From: Microbacterium oxydans
GTDB lineage: Bacteria; Actinomycetota; Actinomycetes; Actinomycetales; Microbacteriaceae
DNA length: 64,000 bases
Assembly: GCF_000956405.1 (NCBI RefSeq)
Contig: NZ_JYIV01000027.1
Span: 186,001 to 250,000 of the forward strand
Direction of reading: 5' to 3'
The position numbers and the translations under genes were made by a program. Below are positions 14,748 through 25,871 of this stretch, piece after piece. Every line of letters begins with the position of its first letter. Position 1 is the first letter of the stretch. Under the pieces are notes generated by a model that did not search any database, had not been told where the DNA came from, and saw nothing but the letters and a program-made list of their open reading frames with translations.

Positions 14748-16366
14748 GCGCTCGCTCCCTTCGTCGTGGTGCCGACCGCCGGGATCGCGGACGTCTCCGC
14801 ATCCGGCTCGTACTCCTCTTCGACGAGGAACTCGTCGTACTCAGGATCGTCCTTCGCGTGAGAACGGCCGCTCCATGGCAGCGCCGACAGGATCAGGGCC
14901 AGCACCACGAGGGCGATGACCATGCCCCATCCGAAGACGGCGAGGAACCAGGCGGGGTAGCCGCTGTACGGCTCGGACGTCTTCGCGATGAGCTCGCTGA
15001 TGAAGAGGTACCCGAGCACGACGGGTGCCAGCACGCCGACGAGCAGCTTCCAGACGGTACCCACCCGGAAGCTCGATCGCCGATTGAGGTGCTCGACCAG
15101 GACCGGCAGCTTGTGCAGCAACCAGGCCACGATGATCACGGCCACCAGGGCGACAGCCATGATGCCGAAGGAGTTGACGAAGGCATCGACGGTATCGAGC
15201 ACCGATAGTGCTGTCGTCGTCGAGAACAGTGCCATCGAGACGATCGCGAGCGGGATCGCCACGGTCAGGGTCGTGCGCACACGCGCCCAGCCCAGCTTGT
15301 CCTGCAGCGCGGCGACGATCACCTCGAGGATCGAGATGAGCGAGGTGACGCCGGCGAACACCAGGGCCCCGAAGAACAGGACGCCGATGATCGATCCGCC
15401 CGTCGCCTGCGACACGATCGTCGGGAACGCGATGAACGCCAACCCGATGCCGGAAGAGGCGACCCCTGACACGTCTGTCCCCTGTGCCTGCGCCATGAAG
15501 CCGAGGGCTGCGAACACACCGATGCCGGCGAGGATCTCGAAGCCCGAGTTCGCGAAGGCCACGACGAGACCGGAACCGGTCAGGTCGGTCTTGCGCTTGA
15601 GATACGAGGAATAGGTCACCATGATGCCGAACGCGACCGACAGCGAGAAGAAGATGTGCCCGTAGGCGGAGGCCCAGACCCCCGGGTCGGCGAGCGCCTC
15701 CCAGTTCGGGGTGAAGAACGCGTTGAGGCCGTCCATCGCACCGGGGAGGAACAGCGACTGCACCACGAGGATCGCGAACATGACCGTGAGCAACGGCATC
15801 AGGATCATGTTCGCCCTGCCGATGCCGCGCTTCACGCCGAGCGCCATGATCACGATGACGATGAGCCACACGACCACGAGGGGGATGCCGACCTGGGGGA
15901 CGAAGTCGGTCGAGACGCCGACCTCGGCCACGTCAGCCGAGCGCAGGAAGTCGACGAAGAAGAAGTCGTTCTCATTCCCCGCGCCCCAGGTGAGCTGGGC
16001 CGAGAACCAGGTGTACATGGCCGCCCACGCGATGATCACGGCGTAGTAGACGGCGATCACGACGCAGATGAGTACCTGCCACCATCCGAGGGGCTCGGCC
16101 GCACGGTGCAGGCGACGGAAGGCGAGAGGAGCTGATCCGCGGTAGCGATGACCGATCGCGTAGTCGAAGAACAGCAGCGGGATGCCGGCGGTCAGCAGCG
16201 CGCACAGGTACGGGATGAGGAACGCCCCGCCGCCGCCCTCGTAGGCGACGTAGGGGAACCGCCAGATGTTCCCGAGACCGACCGCGGAGCCGATCGCCGA
16301 GAGGATGAACACGTTGCGCGAACCGAAGGCTTCGCGTTTGTGGGTCTGCGTCGTGGCGGAAGACAT
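14744..16366 (-). CDS. metP: MetP, sodium-dependent methionine/alanine transporter (NSS family)
   Basis: A 540-residue sodium symporter with about twelve helices. Helix 1 has the neurotransmitter-sodium-symporter signature GSAVGLGNIWRFPYVAY followed by EGGGGAFLIPYL, the Na+ and substrate site. VTYSSYLKRK and SGIGLAFIAFPTIVSQ are further family segments, and the C-terminal tail is acidic (DDPEYDEFLVEEEYEPD). With metS directly behind it, the methionine/alanine MetPS system is the best call, though other small amino acids are possible. ATG 16366 follows TAGCCT by seven bases; the GTG six bases further up is less likely. Confidence 0.9.
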   Translation of the reverse strand: MSSATTQTHKREAFGSRNVFILSAIGSAVGLGNIWRFPYVAYEGGGGAFLIPYLCALLTAGIPLLFFDYAIGHRYRGSAPLAFRRLHRAAEPLGWWQVLICVVIAVYYAVIIAWAAMYTWFSAQLTWGAGNENDFFFVDFLRSADVAEVGVSTDFVPQVGIPLVVVWLIVIVIMALGVKRGIGRANMILMPLLTVMFAILVVQSLFLPGAMDGLNAFFTPNWEALADPGVWASAYGHIFFSLSVAFGIMVTYSSYLKRKTDLTGSGLVVAFANSGFEILAGIGVFAALGFMAQAQGTDVSGVASSGIGLAFIAFPTIVSQATGGSIIGVLFFGALVFAGVTSLISILEVIVAALQDKLGWARVRTTLTVAIPLAIVSMALFSTTTALSVLDTVDAFVNSFGIMAVALVAVIIVAWLLHKLPVLVEHLNRRSSFRVGTVWKLLVGVLAPVVLGYLFISELIAKTSEPYSGYPAWFLAVFGWGMVIALVVLALILSALPWSGRSHAKDDPEYDEFLVEEEYEPDAETSAIPAVGTTTKGASA

Positions 16367-16373
16367 GCGCACG

Positions 16374-16379
16374 AGGCTA
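16374..16379 (-). promoter_or_regulatory. -10 element (TAGCCT) for metP
   Basis: TAGCCT on the minus strand, seven bases before ATG 16366. Confidence 0.45.
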
Positions 16380-16435
16380 CCCGAGGGCTGAGCCGAATGT
16401 CGGGTCGGACACAGACACGAGACGATCCCGCCGCT

Positions 16436-17110
16436 TCAGCCCAACTCCTCCGCCAGCTCGGCCAGGCTGGAGAAGTGCCCGTCGAAGGAGTCGGTGTCCG
16501 CGGGCGGATCACCCGCCGGACGCGGCACGTAGGCGGTCCTCATCCCCACGGCTCCGGCGCCTCGGAGGTCCCAGGCGTGAGCGGCGACCATGAGCACGCG
16601 CGTCGGGTCGCCGCCCGCCTCCTCCACCGCGAGCCGGTAGACCCGTGGGGAGGGCTTGTAGGCCTCGACGGCGTCCGCGGAGAGGGCTCCGTGCCACGGC
16701 AGTCCGGTGTGCTTCTCGAGCGCGTGCAGCGACTCCGGGTTCGCGTTCGACAGCCCGAGCACACGGAAGCGGGCGGCGAGACGCTCGACGCCCTCGCGCG
16801 AATCCGGCCAGGCGGGAAGACGCTGCGTCACGGTGGCGAGGCGATCGATGGCCGCGGGATCCGTGATCCCCGTGGTTTGCGCCACCCGTGTCGCCGCCTC
16901 GCGATCCAGGATCCCGGAGTCGACGTAGTCGCGCTCACCCCGTGCGATCCGGCGCTGCTCCCCGTCGACATGACGTTCCCAGACGGCGAGGAGTTCATCG
17001 GAATCTCGCGGAGAGCCGCCCGCCTCCTCGATGGCGGCCCGAAGCCCTCCGGGCTCGTCGACCAGGGTACCCAGCACGTCGAAGACGATGGTGGTGATGT
17101 CGCGAAGCAT
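16436..17110 (-). CDS. haloacid dehalogenase type II-like HAD hydrolase
   Basis: A 224-residue HAD enzyme. Motif I is FDVLGTLVDE with nucleophile Asp near residue 10, motif II LGLSNAN, motif III Lys in AYKPSPRVY, and motif IV MVAAHAWDLRGAGAVG. The Ala-His-x-Trp-Asp form of motif IV points to the L-2-haloacid dehalogenase (type II) subgroup. Whether it dehalogenates or removes phosphate cannot be told from sequence. The frame stays open to 17302, but that passes through tRNA-Ser, so ATG 17110 is the start; a CAGACT hexamer sits six bases before it. Confidence 0.85.
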   Translation of the reverse strand: MLRDITTIVFDVLGTLVDEPGGLRAAIEEAGGSPRDSDELLAVWERHVDGEQRRIARGERDYVDSGILDREAATRVAQTTGITDPAAIDRLATVTQRLPAWPDSREGVERLAARFRVLGLSNANPESLHALEKHTGLPWHGALSADAVEAYKPSPRVYRLAVEEAGGDPTRVLMVAAHAWDLRGAGAVGMRTAYVPRPAGDPPADTDSFDGHFSSLAELAEELG

Positions 17111-17156
17111 GATTCGAGTCTGCCCCGACAAGGGGACGCAGGGGCCGGGAACGAGA

Positions 17157-17178
17157 AACCCCCGCCGGAGCGGGGGTT
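17157..17178 (-). terminator. terminator of tRNA-Ser(GCT)
   Basis: Perfect 9-bp stem AACCCCCGC/GCGGGGGTT with a 4-base loop, seven bases past the 3' end of the minus-strand tRNA and followed by TTCTC. Confidence 0.75.
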
Positions 17179-17184
17179 CTTCTG

Positions 17185-17273
17185 CGGAGACGAGGGGATT
17201 TGAACCCCTGGTCCCCGTGAGGGGACTCCACCTTAGCAGGGTGGTGCACTCGGCCGGACTATGCGACGTCTCC
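17185..17273 (-). tRNA. tRNA-Ser (GCT)
   Basis: An 89-base class II tRNA on the minus strand: acceptor GGAGACG/CGTCTCC, anticodon stem CCACC/GGTGG around CTGCTAA (anticodon GCT), a long variable arm (TCCCCTCACGGGGA) and T loop GTTCAAATC. Discriminator G. Confidence 0.95.
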
Positions 17274-17432
17274 AGGCATCCGACCCGAAAGCGCGGATGC
17301 ACCTAGCCATCATAACGGGTCCGGGGAGCGGACACGAACCGCGCCCGGCCGGTCGTCCCTCCTCGTCTTCGTCCGCCTGGGATACTGACCGCAGATCGCG
17401 GACGTCGCCAGCCGCTGATCCGGAGGGACGCC

Positions 17433-18140
17433 ATGACCGAGAAGCTGACCGAGCACGGGACCGACTCCTCACCGTCCAGCGGCCTGTGGAGCCGACGCGC
17501 AGCCGGGTACGGAGTGGTGCTCGTGCTCCTGGTCGTCTCCTACGGGCTGTGCGCGACCCAACCGAGCACCGACCCGAGCCCGTGGGCCTTCCTGCCGATG
17601 CTGGCGACCGTCGCCGTGGTCTTCTACGTCACCGGAGCGACGCGTCTGGCGCAGCGCGTCTCGTGGGTGGTGCTCTCCGCTGCCGGTCTCGCCGCGGTCA
17701 TCGCCGGCGCACTCGGTCTCGACGGCCCGCTCTTGGCCATCCCGCTCTCCGCCGCCTCGATGCTCGCCCTTCTCGTGGCGCCGTGGGTCATCATCGCGCA
17801 CCAGGTCACCCGTCGCGGGCTCGACTTCGAAGCGCTCCTGGCCGCGGTCACCGCGTACATCCTCGTCGGGATGTTCTTCGCGTTCGTGTACAACCTGATG
17901 TCGCAGCTGTCCCCGACCCCGCTGTTCGGCGACAAGACCGCGGAGTCGCTGGGAAACCAGCTGTTCTTCTCCTTCACGGCCCTCACGACGACGGGCTACG
18001 GCAACATCGTCCCGGTCGGAACCGGTGGGCAGGCGGTCGCGATCGCCGAGGGCATCACAGGACAGCTGTTCCTCATCACGGCCGTCGCCCGGATCATGCG
18101 GGGCGCCAGCGCCACGCGCACCCCGGCGGCGTCCGAGTGA
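17433..18140 (+). CDS. potassium channel family protein
   Basis: A 235-residue membrane protein with about six hydrophobic segments. The last two flank a pore loop with the filter TTTGYGNI and the start LFFSFTALT, the potassium-channel signature. The four preceding helices do not show the Arg ladder of a voltage sensor. The N-terminal 20 residues are polar and cytosolic. ATG 17433 has ggaggga upstream. It lies 52 bases upstream of the rhamnosidase gene on the same strand; no functional link is evident. Confidence 0.88.
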   Translation: MTEKLTEHGTDSSPSSGLWSRRAAGYGVVLVLLVVSYGLCATQPSTDPSPWAFLPMLATVAVVFYVTGATRLAQRVSWVVLSAAGLAAVIAGALGLDGPLLAIPLSAASMLALLVAPWVIIAHQVTRRGLDFEALLAAVTAYILVGMFFAFVYNLMSQLSPTPLFGDKTAESLGNQLFFSFTALTTTGYGNIVPVGTGGQAVAIAEGITGQLFLITAVARIMRGASATRTPAASE

Positions 18141-18191
18141 ACCTCGACAGAGCATCGACATCCGACGAACTGCAGGAGCAGGAAGAAGCAT

Positions 18192-20798
<2,607 letters not shown>

Positions 20799-20815
20799 CC
20801 GCCTGACCGGACGCC

Positions 20816-20876
20816 GCTCCCGTCGCAGTTTCTGTCGTTCTCCCTCCGCGGGAGCGACAGAAACTGCGACGGGAGC
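20816..20876. repeat. long hairpin, copy 2 of the dispersed intergenic element
   Basis: Perfect 22-base arms (20816-20837 and 20855-20876) beginning GCTCCCGTCGCAGTTTCTG. The loop can extend the stem through G-U pairs. Relative to copy 1 at 1326, C in the left arm is G here, and the matching base in the right arm changes with it, so pairing is kept. It also lies between convergent genes (GH78 ending 20798, GH3 ending 20901). Confidence 0.85.
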
Positions 20877-20900
20877 GAAGTTCTGTGACGCGGTGGGGGG

Positions 20901-23186
20901 TCAGCGCGCGGGTGAGCCCCCCGCGTTCGCTGCGGCGATGAGCTGCTCGATCTGCTCGAAGTCGACGGGAAGGCCCGGGAAACCGGCCAGGCGACCGATC
21001 GGGAACGACGCCATCATCTTCTGCATCGCCTCGTCGTTCGGCATCATCGACGCCCCTGCCGCATCGCCGCCGGCTCCGCCGAGAAGACCACCGAGAGCCT
21101 GCTGCACGATCGGACCGGCGACCGGGTGCGACATCAGGTCTCCGATGGAGGAGTTCATGGTCAGCTCCTGGTGCACCACGTCTCCGGCGATGTCGACGGC
21201 CGCGGTGGAGCGGATGTCACGGCTGGAGGCGGCCACGTCGACGGTGTACTCGCCGCCCTCCACCACCCAGCGGTCGACGCGGACATCCCAGTAGGCGAGG
21301 TCCTCGCGCCGCACGACCAGCTCGACCGTGCGGGTCTCCCCTGCGGCGAGCGCGACGGAGGAGAAGGCCTTGAGCTCACGGGGTGCGCGCTGCACGATCG
21401 ATGTCACCGGTGCGACGTACACCTGCACGACTTCGCGGCCGTCACGGTCGCCGGAGTTCGTCACGTCGACGCGCACCATGACATCGCCGCCCTCCCCGAC
21501 CTCGGCCGTCGCGGGTGCGTAGTCGAACGTCGTGTACGAGAGACCGTGGCCGAAGGGGAAGGTCACGTCGAGACCCTTCGCGTCGTACCAGCGGTAGCCC
21601 ACCAACAGGCCCTCCCCGTAGCGGACATGTCCGAACTCGCCGGGGAAATTGCCGAACGAGGGGTTGTCCTCGAGCCGCACCGGCACGGTCTCGGTGAGCT
21701 TGCCCGACGGGTTCACCGCTCCGTAGAGCACGTCAGCCACAGCGCTGCCGCCCGCCTGGCCGAGCAGCCAGCTCTCGACGATCACGGGCACACGGTCAGC
21801 GAAGGGCAGCGCGACCACGCCGCCGTTCGACAGCACCACCACGACACGAGGGTTCACCTCGAGCACGGCATCGAGCACCGCGAGCTGCTCGGCGGGCAGA
21901 TCGATGTGGTCGCGGTCGAAGCCCTCCGACTCCTCTGCAGCCGGGAGCCCGAGGAAGAGCACGGCCACGTCGGCCGCCGTCGCGATGTCGACGGCTTCTG
22001 CCCGGAGGTCTTCCGCCGAGCGTCCGGACGCAGCGACGGCGCCGCCTTCGACCGCGAAGCCCGCAGCGTGGGTGATGTGCTCGCCGCCGATGGCGCGCAG
22101 TGCGTCGAGGGCCTTGTCGACGCGCGTGGGGTTGATCAGTGAAGACCCCGCCCCCTGGAAGCGCGGCTCGGTGGCGAACGCACCGATCACGGCGACCTTC
22201 TGATCGTCGGCGAGCGGCAGCAGCGCACCGTCGTTCTTCAGGAGCACGATGGACCGACCGGCGGCCTCCCTGGCCAGCGCGTGGTGCGCGTCGACGTCGA
22301 GCGGGCCGGACACGGCAGGACGCTCACCGGCCTTGCGCACGAGGTCGATCGCACGACCGGCTGCGGTGTCGAGCACGCTCTCGGCGAGCTCACCTGCCCG
22401 CACGGCTGCGACGAGCTGCGCATCCGTCCTCCCACCGGAGGAGGGCATCTCCAGGTCGAGTCCTGCGGCGACGCCGGTGACACGATCGTTCACGGCCCCC
22501 CAGTCCGAGACGACGAGACCGTCGAAGCCCCAGTCATCGCGGAGGACGCTGGTGAGCAGCCAGGGGTCCTCGGAGGTCCAGACGCCGTTGAGCTTGTTGT
22601 AGGAGCACATGACGGTCCAGGGGGAGGCGTCCTTCACGACGCGCTCGAATCCGCGCAGGTAGATCTCCCGCAGCGGACGCGGGTCCACGTCCGAGCTCGC
22701 GCGCATACGGTCGAACTCCTGATTGTTCGCGGCGAAATGCTTGAGCGAAGTGCCGACGCCCTTCGACTGGATGCCCCGGACGGAGGCGGCTCCGAGCACG
22801 CCCGAGACGATCGGATCTTCCGAGAAGTACTCGAAGTTGCGGCCGCACAGGGGTGAGCGCTTGATGTTGATGCCGGGCCCGAGCACGACCGCGACGTCCT
22901 CGATCGCGGCTTCCACGCCGATGGCGGCGCCCACGCGCTCGATGAGGTCCGGATCCCACGATGAGCCGATGCCGACGGCGGGCGGGAAGCACGTGGCGGG
23001 GACGCTGGCCGCGAGCCCGAGGTGATCGGTGCTGCCCGACTGCTTGCGCAGTCCATGCGGCCCGTCGGTCATCATCACCGAGGGGATGCCCACGCGGTCG
23101 ATCGCCTTCGTCGTCCAGAAGTCCGCACCACTGGTGAGCGAAGCCTTCTCCTCGAGGGTCAGGTCGGAAGCCGAGTTCTCGGTCAT
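20901..23186 (-). CDS. beta-glucosidase, glycoside hydrolase family 3
   Basis: A 761-residue GH3 enzyme, cytosolic (no signal peptide). N-terminal TIM-barrel domain with MTDGPHGLR, SPLCGRNFEYFSEDP, KHFAANNQE (substrate-binding Lys-His) and the nucleophile D228 in LVVSDWGAV. Next is the alpha/beta sandwich domain, then a fibronectin III-like domain around residues 560-680 (GDRDGREVVQVYV). The last 90 residues are an extra Met/Gly/Ala-rich tail beyond the usual end of the FnIII domain, function unknown. It would hydrolyse imported beta-glucosides or related oligosaccharides. Divergent from the TetR gene, which may regulate it. Confidence 0.94.
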   Translation of the reverse strand: MTENSASDLTLEEKASLTSGADFWTTKAIDRVGIPSVMMTDGPHGLRKQSGSTDHLGLAASVPATCFPPAVGIGSSWDPDLIERVGAAIGVEAAIEDVAVVLGPGINIKRSPLCGRNFEYFSEDPIVSGVLGAASVRGIQSKGVGTSLKHFAANNQEFDRMRASSDVDPRPLREIYLRGFERVVKDASPWTVMCSYNKLNGVWTSEDPWLLTSVLRDDWGFDGLVVSDWGAVNDRVTGVAAGLDLEMPSSGGRTDAQLVAAVRAGELAESVLDTAAGRAIDLVRKAGERPAVSGPLDVDAHHALAREAAGRSIVLLKNDGALLPLADDQKVAVIGAFATEPRFQGAGSSLINPTRVDKALDALRAIGGEHITHAAGFAVEGGAVAASGRSAEDLRAEAVDIATAADVAVLFLGLPAAEESEGFDRDHIDLPAEQLAVLDAVLEVNPRVVVVLSNGGVVALPFADRVPVIVESWLLGQAGGSAVADVLYGAVNPSGKLTETVPVRLEDNPSFGNFPGEFGHVRYGEGLLVGYRWYDAKGLDVTFPFGHGLSYTTFDYAPATAEVGEGGDVMVRVDVTNSGDRDGREVVQVYVAPVTSIVQRAPRELKAFSSVALAAGETRTVELVVRREDLAYWDVRVDRWVVEGGEYTVDVAASSRDIRSTAAVDIAGDVVHQELTMNSSIGDLMSHPVAGPIVQQALGGLLGGAGGDAAGASMMPNDEAMQKMMASFPIGRLAGFPGLPVDFEQIEQLIAAANAGGSPAR

Positions 23187-23268
23187 TGTGTTCCTTTCGC
23201 GGGCGACGCCGATGTCCTTGCGAAAACCTTATGCCTTTCAGTTTTAGATTTCAAACGTCATTCAGGAT

Positions 23269-23274
23269 TAGGCT
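23269..23274 (+). promoter_or_regulatory. -10 element (TAGGCT) for leaderless tetR-family gene
   Basis: TAGGCT followed by six bases and ATG 23281. The 80-base gap to the GH3 start is unusually AT-rich and serves both divergent genes. Confidence 0.5.
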
Positions 23275-23280
23275 CGAGTC

Positions 23281-23865
23281 ATGGCACAGCGAGGTTCGTA
23301 TGCAAAGGGCGTCGCTCGACGCGCCGAGATCCTCGAGAGCGCCCTCGATGTGATCGGGCGCAAGGGCTATCAGAACGCCTCGCTCAAGGAGATCGCCGAG
23401 GCTGTGGGCGTCACGCCCGCCGCACTCCTGCACTACTTCGGCTCCAAAGAGGAGCTCTTCACCGAGATCCTCCGCACCCGCGATGCGCAGGACGGCCTCG
23501 ACCCGGCAGGGCTCGATGCCGACGACGCCCGCACCGCCTTCCTCGACGTGATCCGCCACAACACCGAGATCCCCGGCGTCGTCGCGCTGTTCTCGCGCCT
23601 CTCGGTGGATGCGGCCGATCCGGAGCATCCGGCCCACCGGTACTTCCTGGACCGGAGCGAGCGGCTGCGGGAGTCGATCGCCGAGGGCTTCGAAGCCGAA
23701 GGCCGCCGATCCCCCCTGGATCCCGAGGCCCTCGCGCGCGTGATCCAGGCGGCTTCCGACGGCCTTCAGCTGCAGTGGATGATCGACCCGACCGTCGACA
23801 TGCCCGGCATCATGGGCGCCCTCATCGACGCGCTGCTTCCCCCGACCCCGACGCCGCCCGCCTGA
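23281..23865 (+). CDS. TetR-family transcriptional regulator
   Basis: A 194-residue TetR regulator. The N-terminal HTH reads GVARRAEILESALDVIGRKG and NASLKEIAEAVGVTPAALLHYFGSK, standard for the family (residues 9-58). The helical C-terminal domain (about 75-190) has a TetR_C pattern with FLDVIRHNTEIPGVVALFSRL. Divergent from the GH3 beta-glucosidase across a short AT-rich promoter, which is its probable target. No clean operator dyad could be defined by eye. Confidence 0.9.
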   Translation: MAQRGSYAKGVARRAEILESALDVIGRKGYQNASLKEIAEAVGVTPAALLHYFGSKEELFTEILRTRDAQDGLDPAGLDADDARTAFLDVIRHNTEIPGVVALFSRLSVDAADPEHPAHRYFLDRSERLRESIAEGFEAEGRRSPLDPEALARVIQAASDGLQLQWMIDPTVDMPGIMGALIDALLPPTPTPPA

Positions 23866-23867
23866 GC

Positions 23868-23951
23868 CGTCGAGACCCACCGCCATCGCCGAGACCCATC
23901 GCGGGAAGCGTCACCTGCGATGGGTCTCGGCGGGGAACGTGGGTCTCGACG
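23868..23951. repeat. nested double hairpin between convergent genes
   Basis: Outer arms CGTCGAGACCCAC (23868-23880) and its perfect complement (23939-23951). Inner arms CGCCGAGACCCATCGC (23887-23902) and its complement (23917-23932), loop 14 bases. The octamer GAGACCCA thus occurs four times in alternating orientation. It sits between the tetR stop (23865) and the minus-strand permease stop (23956), consistent with a bidirectional terminator or a dispersed repeat. Confidence 0.85.
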
Positions 23952-23955
23952 CGTC

Positions 23956-24903
23956 TCACCCCTTCACGGCACCGCCGAGACCGGCCGAGCGCAGGAACAC
24001 CGACTGGAAGATCAGGAACATCGCGATCGGGATGAGGGTCGCGATCGCCAGCGCCGCCAGGAACACATCCAGTTCGGTCTGCGACTGCACGGCGGGAAGC
24101 CGTACCGACAGCGGCTGCACCGCGGGGTCGGGCAGCACCAGCATGGGCCAGAGGTAGTCCTTCCACGCGGCGATGATCGCGAAGACCGAGACCACGCCGA
24201 GGATCGGCTTGGACATCGGGAGCACGATCGACCAGAACAGCCGGAAAGGTCCGGCGCCATCGGTGCGCGCGGCCTCGAACACCTCACGCGGCAGCGAGTC
24301 GAAGAACCGCTTCACCAACAGGATGTTGAACGCGTTCGCGCCCATCGGCAGCCACACCGCGAGGTAGTTGTTGAGCAGGCTCACATCGCCGAGCAGCGGC
24401 GGACGGACGATCGTCAGGTACAGCGGCACCAGCAGCACGATGCCGGGGATGAACAGCGTCGCCAGCACCAGTGCGTTCAGGATCGGCGCGTAGGCCGGAC
24501 GCAGCACCGAGAGCGCGTAGCCCGCTGTCGTCGCGATGAACAGCTGCACGAACCAGGCGCCGAGCGCGATGATCACCGTGTTGAAGAAGTACTGATCGAT
24601 GTGGATGTCGTTCCACGCGGTCGAGAGGTTCTCCCAGTCCATGCCGTTCGGCCACAGTGCGAACGGCTGCTGCAGTGTGTCCTGCGTCGGCGTGATCGCG
24701 GACTTCGCGAGCCACAGGATGGGCCCGAGTCCGGCGACGACCAGACCGACGGCGAGGAACACGTGCGTGAGCGACATCCCGATGCGGATACCGGGCCGCC
24801 GACGTTCGGAGTCGGAGATGACCGTGCGATCACCCGCACTGTCGGCGGCCTTCTCCGCGGCCTTCTCTGCAGCGCGCGTCGACAGGCGGGTGGTGAGGCT
24901 CAC
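23956..24903 (-). CDS. sugar ABC transporter permease (MalG-like)
   Basis: A 315-residue inner-membrane permease with about six helices after a charged 45-residue N-terminus. The cytoplasmic EAA loop reads EAARTDGAGPFRLFWSIVLP, where it contacts the ATPase. It pairs with the permease upstream. The GTG start at 24903 overlaps the previous stop by four bases (GTGA). The shared ATPase (MsiK/UgpC type) is not in the window, as is common for actinobacterial sugar importers. Confidence 0.93.
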   Translation of the reverse strand: MSLTTRLSTRAAEKAAEKAADSAGDRTVISDSERRRPGIRIGMSLTHVFLAVGLVVAGLGPILWLAKSAITPTQDTLQQPFALWPNGMDWENLSTAWNDIHIDQYFFNTVIIALGAWFVQLFIATTAGYALSVLRPAYAPILNALVLATLFIPGIVLLVPLYLTIVRPPLLGDVSLLNNYLAVWLPMGANAFNILLVKRFFDSLPREVFEAARTDGAGPFRLFWSIVLPMSKPILGVVSVFAIIAAWKDYLWPMLVLPDPAVQPLSVRLPAVQSQTELDVFLAALAIATLIPIAMFLIFQSVFLRSAGLGGAVKG

Positions 24904-25865
24904 GTCGTGCTCCAACGGTCGGTCAGCTTGAAGTACAGCCAGGAGAGGAGAGCGAGGACGACTGCGAGCAGCACCGAGACGGCCGTCGCCTCGCCATAGT
25001 CGCCACCCAGACTGTTCCGGAAGGCCTTGTCGTAGATGTACAGCAGCACGGTCTTGGTCGCCCCCGCGGGCCCGCCGCCGGTGAACAGGAACGGCTCGAG
25101 GAAGACCTGCGCGGTCGCGATCACCTGCAGGATCAGCATGATGAAGAGGATGCCCCGCAGCTGCGGCAGCGTGACGTGCCAGACCTTCTTCCAGATGCCG
25201 GCACCGTCGACCTCGGCAGCGTCATACAGCTCGGGGGGCACGCCGAGCAGCGCGGCGAGGTAGATGATGATCGATCCCCCGGCCCCTGCCCAGGTGGCCT
25301 CGAGCACGAGCGAGGGCATCGCCTGCACGGCGTCCTGGATCCACGGCTGCGGAGGGATGCCGACGAACCCGAGCACGGTGTTGAACACACCCGACGGGTC
25401 GGCGCTGTAGAAGAACTTCCACAGCAGCACGGCCACCACCGGCGGGATGACGACCGGGAGGTAGGCGAGCGCGGAGTAGATGCCCTTGCCGCGGCGCACC
25501 TCGCTCATCAGCACCGCCATCAGCAGCGGCAGCGGGAACCCGAAGAGCAGGGCGAGCACGGCGAACCACAGCGTGTTGATCACAGCGCGACCGAGCTCCG
25601 GGTCGCCGATCACCGCGAGGTAGTTGTCGAAGCCGACCCACTCGGAGACGATCAGGTTGGTCTTCTGCAGACTCATCGCCACGGACTGCACGATGGGCGA
25701 CCACGAGAAGAACACGAACACGAACAGCATCGGGAGCACGAACAGGAGGTTCGCGAGCCCGCCGCCGCGGAACCAGGTGAGGGGTGAGCGGCGGCGGGAG
25801 CGGCGCACAGCGGGCGGCGGAGAATCCTCCACCGCCGCCCGCTGCTCGGGGAGCGTCATCGTCAT
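24900..25865 (-). CDS. sugar ABC transporter permease (MalF-like)
   Basis: A 321-residue permease with an Arg-rich cytosolic N-terminus and six helices. The EAA loop is DAAEVDGAGIWKKVWHVTLP, and the typical first-helix region is LPMLFVFVFFSWSPIVQS. It lies six bases after the binding-protein gene and overlaps the second permease by four bases, forming one transcript. It forms the channel half-site facing the MalG-like partner. Confidence 0.93.
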   Translation of the reverse strand: MTMTLPEQRAAVEDSPPPAVRRSRRRSPLTWFRGGGLANLLFVLPMLFVFVFFSWSPIVQSVAMSLQKTNLIVSEWVGFDNYLAVIGDPELGRAVINTLWFAVLALLFGFPLPLLMAVLMSEVRRGKGIYSALAYLPVVIPPVVAVLLWKFFYSADPSGVFNTVLGFVGIPPQPWIQDAVQAMPSLVLEATWAGAGGSIIIYLAALLGVPPELYDAAEVDGAGIWKKVWHVTLPQLRGILFIMLILQVIATAQVFLEPFLFTGGGPAGATKTVLLYIYDKAFRNSLGGDYGEATAVSVLLAVVLALLSWLYFKLTDRWSTT

Positions 25866-25871
25866 GGAGCG

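Noticed and set aside
17111-17302. N-terminal extension of the HAD enzyme
   Set aside because: It reads through tRNA-Ser and its terminator; motif I already lies near residue 10 from ATG 17110.
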